This document shows, in pieces, positions 1 through 4,725 of a stretch of DNA of 11,967 nt (positions are counted from its first letter, which is position 1; each line of letters begins with the position of its first letter). This DNA comes from Clostridiaceae bacterium (lineage in GTDB: Bacteria; Bacillota; Clostridia; Oscillospirales; Acutalibacteraceae): positions 1 through 11,967 of the forward strand of contig JAEDIH010000050.1 of assembly GCA_016292575.1 (NCBI GenBank), in the 5' to 3' direction. The position numbers and the translations under genes are program-made. The notes under the pieces are model-generated. The model worked only from the letters and a program-made list of their open reading frames with translations, did not search any database and was not told the DNA's origin.

Positions 1-363
1 GGTGTTCAGGCAAAGCTCATTCAGGCCGACAGGGTTGCCTGCGCGGGACAGTTTGCAAAGGAATACGGCGTGTACGTTGTGCTCAAAGGCTCGAATACGG
101 TTGTTGCTTCTCCCGATTCCGACAGGGTGTACGTCAACGCTTCGGGCAACAACGGTCTTTCAAAGGGCGGCAGCGGCGACGTTCTTGCCGGAATCCTTTC
201 CGCCTTCTGCGCACGCGGACTCAGACCCGTTGACGCGGCGGACGCAGCGGTTTATATTCACGGCTTTTGCGCCGACGTTCTTGCGGACAGATACTCAAAG
301 ACCGGTATACTTCCGAGCGACGTCATTGACGAGCTTCGTGAAATTTTTGCAGATTTTGAATAA
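1..363 (+). CDS. nnrD: ADP-dependent (S)-NAD(P)H-hydrate dehydratase, C-terminal part (5' end outside window)
   Basis: The frame is open from base 1 and ends at TAA 361-363, leaving the last 120 residues. The family repairs NAD(P)H damaged by hydration, using ADP (or ATP in eukaryotes) to dehydrate the S epimer of NAD(P)HX; it has a ribokinase-like fold and is cytosolic. The recognisable signature is S-K-G-G-S-G-D-V-L-A-G, with GGSGD at residues 56-60 of the visible part. It is the anion-hole/catalytic-Asp loop of the YjeF C-terminal domain, preceded by a V-L-K-G strand (about residues 28-31) and followed by an Ala-rich helix with a conserved H-G. The N-terminal part, and whether an NnrE epimerase domain is fused, lie outside the window. 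The alcohol dehydrogenase starts 27 nt after the stop, so the two are probably co-transcribed. Confidence 0.9.
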   Translation, partial: GVQAKLIQADRVACAGQFAKEYGVYVVLKGSNTVVASPDSDRVYVNASGNNGLSKGGSGDVLAGILSAFCARGLRPVDAADAAVYIHGFCADVLADRYSKTGILPSDVIDELREIFADFE

Positions 364-390
364 TTGTTTTTAAGAAAGGTGAGTTGAATT

Positions 391-1554
391 ATGGAAAATT
401 TTGTTTATTGTACTCCCACTAAGCTCATTTTCGGAAAAGACGCCGTTTTGAATCTTCCGAATGTCCTCAAGCCGCTCGGAAAAAGGGTTCTTTTGACCTA
501 CGGCGGCGGAAGTATCAAAAAAATAGGTCTCTACGACAAGGTCAAAGAGCTGCTTGCCGATTTTGAAGTGTATGAGCTTTCGGGAATTGAACCGAATCCG
601 AAGTATACAACAAGTGTTCTCGGTGGCGTAAGGCTTTGCAAGGAGCATAATATTGACGTTGTTCTTGCCGTGGGCGGAGGAAGCGTTCTCGATTGCTCAA
701 AGGCAATCTGCGTCGGCGCTCTTTATGACGGCGAGCCGTGGGATCTCATAACCTGTAAAGTCAAGGCAAAGGCTGCGCTTCCCCTGGTCGATATACTAAC
801 CCTTGCCGCAACAGGCTCGGAATATGACAGCGGCTGCGTAATTTCAAGAACCGAGACGAACGACAAGGTCGGCTATCTTGATGATCTGCTTTTCCCCAAT
901 ACTTCAATACTTGACCCGCGCTATACCTTTTCCGTTTCAAAAAAACAGACCGCTGCCGGAGCCGCCGACGCAATCAATCATATTATGGAACAGTATTTCT
1001 GCGAAAAGCACTCGCTTATGGCTGACGGAATGTGCGAAAGCGTAATCAAAAGTCTGATTGAAAGCGCAAAAATTGCCCTCAAGGAGCCTGAAAATTACGA
1101 GGCAAGAGGGGAATTTATGGTCTGCTGCTCGCTTGCGTGCAACAAAATTCTTTCAATCGGCAACAGCCCGTCCGGCTGGCCCTGCCACGGAATTGAGCAC
1201 GCGCTCAGCGCATATTACGATATCACTCACGGCGAGGGTCTTGCAATCATTACGCCGCGCTGGATGAAGCATATCCTGAACGAAAACACAATGGAACGCT
1301 TTGTCAGCTTCGGAACTCATATCTTCGGCATTGATTCCTCTTTGCCTGAAAAAGATATTGCCGAAAAGACCATTGAAAGCGTGTACGCTCTTTTTGAGTC
1401 GTTCTCAATGCCTATGCAGCTTAAAGACGTAGGAATTGATGAATCGCGCCTTGAGGAAATGGCGCACCACATTGCCGTCTCCGAGGGACTTGAAAACGCA
1501 TGGGTTCCGCTTACGGAAAGCGATATACTTGAAATTCTTAAAGCCTCGCTCTGA
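391..1554 (+). CDS. Iron-containing alcohol dehydrogenase (BdhA/YqhD/YugJ type), probably NADPH-dependent
   Basis: This 387-residue protein has the normal full length for group III (iron-dependent) alcohol dehydrogenases, which interconvert aldehydes and primary alcohols in the cytosol. The N-terminal Rossmann half carries G-G-G-S at 38-41, followed by K-K, as in NADPH-preferring butanol dehydrogenases and YqhD. A second G-G-G-S lies at 95-98, with D101 and K104 after it. The C-terminal helical half supplies the metal ligands D193, H197, H266 and H280, with the expected spacing, in the motifs ADAINH, HGIEH and HGEGLA. An AAGSA-like nucleotide loop appears as A-A-T-G-S-E at 139-144. The ATG follows an AAAGGTGAG ribosome site. 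The substrate cannot be read from sequence; butanal/butanol or detoxification of short aldehydes are both plausible. Its position between nnrD and the lipoprotein interrupts a gene order familiar from other Bacillota. Confidence 0.92.
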   Translation: MENFVYCTPTKLIFGKDAVLNLPNVLKPLGKRVLLTYGGGSIKKIGLYDKVKELLADFEVYELSGIEPNPKYTTSVLGGVRLCKEHNIDVVLAVGGGSVLDCSKAICVGALYDGEPWDLITCKVKAKAALPLVDILTLAATGSEYDSGCVISRTETNDKVGYLDDLLFPNTSILDPRYTFSVSKKQTAAGAADAINHIMEQYFCEKHSLMADGMCESVIKSLIESAKIALKEPENYEARGEFMVCCSLACNKILSIGNSPSGWPCHGIEHALSAYYDITHGEGLAIITPRWMKHILNENTMERFVSFGTHIFGIDSSLPEKDIAEKTIESVYALFESFSMPMQLKDVGIDESRLEEMAHHIAVSEGLENAWVPLTESDILEILKASL

Positions 1555-1573
1555 TATGACTTATCAAAACAGG

Positions 1574-1618
1574 CAGCACCGGAAAGGAAAGCTCCGATTC
1601 GGTGCTGTTTTCCTTTTG
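1574..1618 (+). terminator. Intrinsic terminator after the alcohol dehydrogenase gene
   Basis: CAGCACCG (1574-1581) pairs perfectly with CGGTGCTG (1600-1607). Two more possible pairs (G1582-U1599, A1583-U1598) extend the stem inward, and the tail is TTTTCCTTTTG. It lies 20 nt after the stop codon, so it should end the nnrD-adh transcript and make the following lipoprotein gene a separate unit or a read-through product. Confidence 0.85.
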
Positions 1619-1694
1619 TCCGCTTTTTCGGACGAATATTCAAAAGCTTTCCTAAATATACTTTTATGAAACCTTTTGAAAAGGGGATTTTCAT

Positions 1695-2186
1695 ATGAAA
1701 AAAGTGCTTTTTTTGCTCCTGCTTATATTATTGCTGTTTTGCGGCTGCACAAAAAACAGCGGCCGGAACACATTCAGGCTTGAGGAAACAAATATAAAAG
1801 TATCGTTTGCCGAGGGGAAAACGATGATTAGAGGAAGCCTCAGCTTTTTTTCTCCGGAAAAAATTGCCCTGAAGCTTTCCGAACCGAAGGAGCTTGAAAA
1901 CTGCGTCTTAAAGCTTGAAAACGGCGTGTTGTCCTTCGGTCTTGACGAAACTCAGTGCAATCTTGAAAATCTTGAAAATATCTTCGGCGGAGGAAAGGGC
2001 TTTCAAACGCTTTTTGAAGTGCTCTCTGCCGCAGGAAAAAGCGATTACCGAATTTTTGCCGGAAAAGTAAACCTTGACTGTGCTTTTGGAGAAGCCGTGC
2101 TTTCGCTTAACGAAAACAATGAAATCAAGGCACTGCGTGCCGGCGAATATGATTATGAATTCACATCGTCACGGAACGAAACATAG
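1695..2186 (+). CDS. Small putative lipoprotein, possibly LolA/YdcC-like
   Basis: This 163-residue protein begins M-K-K, then a run of Leu/Ile/Phe (4-15) and F-C-G-C with a candidate lipid-attachment Cys at position 18. This is a lipobox-like signal peptide (-1 Gly), so the mature protein should be tethered outside the membrane. The mature part is rich in beta-strand-like segments: a stretch with K-T-M-I-R-G, then F-F-S-P-E-K-I-A-L-K-L-S-E-P-K. The pattern resembles small LolA-fold lipoproteins, but I see no diagnostic motif and give no function. In Bacillus the lipoprotein YdcC occupies the equivalent place between nnrD and alr-mazEF, which supports the resemblance by position only. The start has a good ribosome site (AAGGGG, 1681-1686, 8 nt before ATG). 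A TATACT at 1657-1662 could be a -10 box, but no -35 is convincing. Confidence 0.7.
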   Translation: MKKVLFLLLLILLLFCGCTKNSGRNTFRLEETNIKVSFAEGKTMIRGSLSFFSPEKIALKLSEPKELENCVLKLENGVLSFGLDETQCNLENLENIFGGGKGFQTLFEVLSAAGKSDYRIFAGKVNLDCAFGEAVLSLNENNEIKALRAGEYDYEFTSSRNET

Positions 2187-2274
2187 AATATAACGGTAAT
2201 ATTGCTCCCCGCGTGATTAAAAGAAAGAAAGTCAGGACAGAATAATACTGTCAACACGAAAGGGAGTTAATGCC

Positions 2275-2622
2275 ATGAATGTTAAACGAGGCGATATTTA
2301 CTATGCCGATCTCAGTCCTGTTGTCGGCTCGGAGCAGGGCGGAATAAGACCGGTGCTCATTGTTCAGAACGATGTCGGAAACAAGTTCAGCCCGACCGTT
2401 ATCGCCGCGGCGATAACAAGCAGGCGGACAAAAACAAATCTGCCCACTCATATCCGAGTGAATGCAGACGGCTGCGGTCTTGCCAAGGACTCGATTGTTC
2501 TGCTTGAGCAGGTCAGGACGCTCGATAAAAAGCGGCTGCGCGAGCATATGGGAAACCTGTGCGAGACTGATATGGACAGAATTGATAAGGCTCTTTCGGT
2601 AAGCTTCGGACTTGATACATAA
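2275..2622 (+). CDS. mazF: MazF/EndoA (PemK-family) endoribonuclease toxin without adjacent antitoxin
   Basis: This 115-residue protein is very close throughout to Bacillus EndoA (NdoA). It has V-K-R-G-D-I-Y-Y-A-D-L-S-P near the N-terminus, V-G-S-E-Q-G-G-I-R-P at 17-26, and the I-A-A-A-I-T strand. The residues matching the catalytic pair of the Bacillus enzyme are present as R25 and T48, so it should be an active mRNA interferase. Bacillus-type MazF cuts at UACAU; that specificity here is inferred from family only. The start is set by GAAAGGGAG (2258-2266) before ATG 2275. In Bacillus the antitoxin (EndoAI/MazE) gene lies directly upstream. Here the 88 nt upstream hold no such gene, and the next gene encodes a lipoprotein. 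Either MazE is encoded elsewhere or this is a solitary, differently controlled MazF. Confidence 0.95.
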   Translation: MNVKRGDIYYADLSPVVGSEQGGIRPVLIVQNDVGNKFSPTVIAAAITSRRTKTNLPTHIRVNADGCGLAKDSIVLLEQVRTLDKKRLREHMGNLCETDMDRIDKALSVSFGLDT

Positions 2623-2639
2623 GCCTGAAGAAACCAAAA

Positions 2640-2685
2640 GAAAAAAAGGGGGTCTGCCTCGTTCAGCGCTGAATGAGGCAGACCC
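2640..2685 (-). terminator. Strong intrinsic terminator of the permease gene, shared with convergent mazF
   Basis: GGGTCTGCCTC (2650-2660) pairs perfectly with GAGGCAGACCC (2675-2685). A G-U pair (2661/2674) and an inner TTCA/TGAA continue the stem, giving about 16 bp around a GCGC loop. On the minus strand it is followed by CC and a run of seven T (complement of A 2641-2647), so the better terminator reading is for the permease. On the plus strand the tail is TGTTAAACTG, which is weak, though the stem may still stop or protect mazF mRNA. Confidence 0.9.
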
Positions 2686-2702
2686 TGTTAAACTGTAAGC
2701 TT

Positions 2703-4148
2703 TTAATCCGTTGATTTTTTCTTTCCAAAGAAAAGACCGGCAACCATGATAACGGCAAAAATAATGAGGTAGAAAAGAACCGGGCAGGAGAACTTGCCCT
2801 CAGCCGCCGCTGCCTGATAAGGTGCAATGCCGTGTGAATAAATAGCGGCAAAGGTCATGAACAACGAGCCGATGACCGCAAGCGTAGGAAGAACGAAGCG
2901 CTTGAACGGATTTACGTCCTTTGCTTTCTTCATGAAGAAGATGAAAATCGGAATATACAGAGCGTAGGTTGTAACAATGGGAAGCTCTGACGAGTCAAAG
3001 CTCAGAAGTCCGAACCAGCTCTTCGGGGTGAGATTTGCACCGAAGAAGTATACAAGCCAGAAAGCGCATAGAAGAACGCCGAAGACGGACGAGTTTGTGG
3101 GCATATTGGTGTGCTTGCTGATTTCAGAATATACTTTCGGAGCGGGACCGTAGCCTCTGACGGCAACGGAGTAAAGACCTCTTGTGCAGCCGAGCATAAG
3201 ACCGTTAAGAGTACCCATGCAGGAGACGGCAACAAAGAGATTGAGAATATTTCCGAGAACATTACCGAAAACATTCGTGAACGCAACCGTTGCGCCGTCC
3301 TTCTGGAGCGTTGCAACATCTGCGCCGCCGGCAACGCCGATATAATAGAAAATGTAAACGGCGATAATAATAATGCCGCCGGAAACGAGCGCAATGGGAA
3401 GATTGCGCTTTGCGTTCTTCAGCTCTGCGTTGATTGAGGTTGCAATTATCCAGCCCTCATATGCAAAAGCTGTTGCAACAACTGCGCCGAAGAGAACCGA
3501 GGTGTTGCCTGAGGCAGTCTTGAAGTTTTCAATAAGAATTGAATCTGCGGAGCCTGCCATGTTGTGGGTAAAGCCGTAGATGGTGCCGACAACCGCCATA
3601 AGAAGCAGGGGAACAAGCTTGATGAAGGTTGTGGAAACCTGAAATTTACCCGCAAGCTTCGGAGAAAGAGCGTTGAGTGCATAGCTTGCAACAAGGAAGA
3701 GGCAGGAGAGAGCAAGGCATTCCGGACCGTAAACGCAGCCGCCCTCGGAAGCTGCAATGTGCATTGCAAAATCGGGATTTACCGAGCAGATGAAAACGAG
3801 GGTGTATCTTGCGGAAAGCCAGGCAAGAACCGAGGTAAGGGTGGGATAATAGATGGTGGTCATGAACCAGCCGACCATATAGGCGTATTTTCCGCCGATG
3901 GTTGCTTCGGCATAGTCAACAACGCCGTTGACCTTTTCATATTTCTGAGCCATTACCGAGAAGGCAAGGATGCAGAAAATCATGATTACGCCGCCGATGA
4001 TCCATGCAAGGATTCCGAGCGGCATATCGCCGTTGGTTTTTTCGAGAATGGTTTGCGCTTTAAAGAAAACGCCGCTTCCTACGACTATTCCCACTACCAT
4101 ACAGATAGCCGTCAATAGACCGTATTTTTTTTCAAGTTTGTTTGACAT
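2703..4148 (-). CDS. APC-superfamily amino-acid permease (LAT/SteT-like)
   Basis: This is a 481-residue polytopic membrane protein with about twelve hydrophobic segments, the usual size for the APC superfamily. The first membrane segment holds the signature V-V-G-S-G-V-F-F (GSG at 24-26), the broken helix that binds the amino-acid backbone in this family. It is followed by L-A-W-I-I-G-G-V in segment 2 and Y-A-E-A near segment 3, an arrangement reminiscent of Bacillus SteT (Ser/Thr exchanger). The substrate cannot be deduced. The correct start is ATG 4148-4146, 7 nt after GGGAGGAAAA. An in-frame TTG 15 nt upstream overlaps that ribosome site and is unlikely. The C-terminus is lysine-rich (GKKKSTD). 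The gene is monocistronic: it has its own promoter at 4275-4247 and a strong terminator 18 nt past the stop. It is divergent from alaS. Confidence 0.9.
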   Translation of the reverse strand: MSNKLEKKYGLLTAICMVVGIVVGSGVFFKAQTILEKTNGDMPLGILAWIIGGVIMIFCILAFSVMAQKYEKVNGVVDYAEATIGGKYAYMVGWFMTTIYYPTLTSVLAWLSARYTLVFICSVNPDFAMHIAASEGGCVYGPECLALSCLFLVASYALNALSPKLAGKFQVSTTFIKLVPLLLMAVVGTIYGFTHNMAGSADSILIENFKTASGNTSVLFGAVVATAFAYEGWIIATSINAELKNAKRNLPIALVSGGIIIIAVYIFYYIGVAGGADVATLQKDGATVAFTNVFGNVLGNILNLFVAVSCMGTLNGLMLGCTRGLYSVAVRGYGPAPKVYSEISKHTNMPTNSSVFGVLLCAFWLVYFFGANLTPKSWFGLLSFDSSELPIVTTYALYIPIFIFFMKKAKDVNPFKRFVLPTLAVIGSLFMTFAAIYSHGIAPYQAAAAEGKFSCPVLFYLIIFAVIMVAGLFFGKKKSTD

Positions 4149-4240
4149 AGATTTTCCTCCCAATCTTTTCTTTTAAACATTTGCAAAAGAAAAAAGCGAT
4201 GTGCAAAATGAACAAAATAAATCGCAAATCCGCTTTTAAC
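4149..4240 (-). promoter_or_regulatory. Leader region of the permease mRNA with repeats and possible attenuator hairpin
   Basis: Read on the minus strand, the first bases of the predicted transcript contain AAAAGCG (4237-4231), which can pair with CGCTTTT (4198-4192) across a 32-nt loop. Alternatively GCGAT (4225-4221) pairs with ATCGC (4200-4196), followed directly by TTTTTTCTTTT. On the plus strand, GCAAA occurs at 4183, 4203 and 4224, at steps of 20 and 21 bp. I recognise no known riboswitch. The ribosome site GGGAGG (4160-4155) is free of these pairings. Confidence 0.4.
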
Positions 4241-4246
4241 TTAACA

Positions 4247-4275
4247 ATATTACCATTAATGTTACAATTAGTCAA
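4247..4275 (-). promoter_or_regulatory. Sigma-A promoter of the amino-acid permease gene
   Basis: On the minus strand, TTGACT (4275-4270) and TAATAT (4252-4247) are separated by exactly 17 nt. Transcription would begin near 4240, giving a leader of about 90 nt before ATG 4148. It is the only near-consensus pair upstream of this gene. Confidence 0.8.
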
Positions 4276-4401
4276 TGTTTGGCGCCAAAATATATAAAAA
4301 TTTTTTATTTTTTATTTATTCATTCTTTATGTTATAATTTCGATTTATTAACCGAAGTACTTTATGCCGGAAATAATCTGCGGCAAAAATTTCTCAAACC
4401 C
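4276..4401. other. AT-rich divergent intergenic stretch with a possible second promoter
   Basis: No gene is visible here. The stretch holds the palindrome GGCGCC (4281-4286), long A/T runs (4289-4325), an extended -10 element on the plus strand (TGTTATAAT, 4330-4338) without a good -35, and a 5-bp inverted repeat TGCCG/CGGCA (4365-4369 with 4381-4385). The permease and alaS -35 boxes flank it. Confidence 0.4.
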
Positions 4402-4430
4402 TTGACAAAAAAGGCGAGTAATAGTAAAAT
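4402..4430 (+). promoter_or_regulatory. alaS: Sigma-A promoter of the alaS T-box transcript
   Basis: The consensus -35 box TTGACA (4402-4407) and the near-consensus -10 box TAAAAT (4425-4430) are 17 nt apart. Transcription would start near 4437, just before the T-box leader. It gives a leader of about 290 nt before the alaS start codon. Confidence 0.85.
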
Positions 4431-4439
4431 TTTCTCGTT

Positions 4440-4700
4440 ATATTTTATAATGGCATTGATGAAGAAACGCATTTTTTCGCCCCGGTTCAGAGAGCGGAAC
4501 CCGTGGCTGAAAGGTTCTGCAAGGGATTTGCGAAAGGGTGCGTGCTGCTTCGGAGCTTCCGCCGAAAGGACGGACGTTTTCCGGCGTTAACGGAAAGCGG
4601 TCTTTATTGACCGCGTAAAGCGGTGCTTTTTGCACAATTCGGGTGGTACCGTGGGCGTTTGCTCACCCCGATTGAGTGTGGAAGAGCATCTTTTTGTATT
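4440..4700 (+). promoter_or_regulatory. T-box leader (tRNA-Ala-sensing) of alaS
   Basis: The conserved T-box core GGGTGGTACCGTGGG is at 4641-4655. The antiterminator draws exactly. Helix A1 is TCGGG (4639-4643) with CCCGA (4667-4671), the seven-base bulge is TGGTACC (4644-4650), and helix A2 is GTGGGC (4651-4656) with GCTCAC (4661-4666) around a GTTT loop. The bulge UGGU is complementary to ACCA, the end of a tRNA with discriminator A, as in tRNA-Ala. Stem I carries GATGA (4458-4462), the AGAGAGC element (4489-4495), and the distal hairpin GCGGAACC/GGTTCTGC (4494-4501 with 4513-4520). ACGCA (4467-4471) pairs with TGCGT (4539-4543) and GAAG (4461-4464) with CTTC (4548-4551). These pairings leave an unpaired GCT (4544-4546), an Ala codon, as the likely specifier. 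A further hairpin, GCGGTC/GACCGC (4597-4602 with 4609-4614), follows. When tRNA-Ala is uncharged the leader should read through into alaS. Confidence 0.93.
4660..4700 (+). terminator. T-box leader terminator, alternative to the antiterminator
   Basis: TGCTC (4660-4664) pairs with GAGCA (4684-4688), with further inner pairs (4666-4667 with 4680-4681, and 4669-4670 with 4677-4678) around loop 4671-4676. It is followed by TCTTTTTGTATTTTT. It uses bases 4661-4671, which also form the 3' halves of antiterminator helices A1 and A2, so the two folds exclude each other as expected of a T-box switch. The stem is imperfect. Confidence 0.65.
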
Positions 4701-4725
4701 TTTATTCAGAAAGGAATCGGATTAT

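Noticed and set aside
1618..1633. Small hairpin GTCCG/CGGAC after the adh terminator
   Set aside because: Only 5 bp, with its T-run in the loop rather than after the stem; probably not a second terminator.
3564..4118. 184-codon plus-strand frame opposite the permease
   Set aside because: The minus strand encodes a clear APC permease over the same bases; the plus frame has no family features.
4149..4163. TTG start for the permease
   Set aside because: The TTG abuts GGAGGAAAA, which is the ribosome site for ATG 4148.
4279..4590. 103-codon frame in the alaS leader
   Set aside because: It covers promoter and T-box Stem I sequence, which explain the region better; no ribosome site.
4630..4725. 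N-terminal extension of alaS
   Set aside because: These codons are the T-box antiterminator, terminator and ribosome site. AlaRS homologues begin at the R-E-K-F-L-S-F-F region just after ATG 4726.
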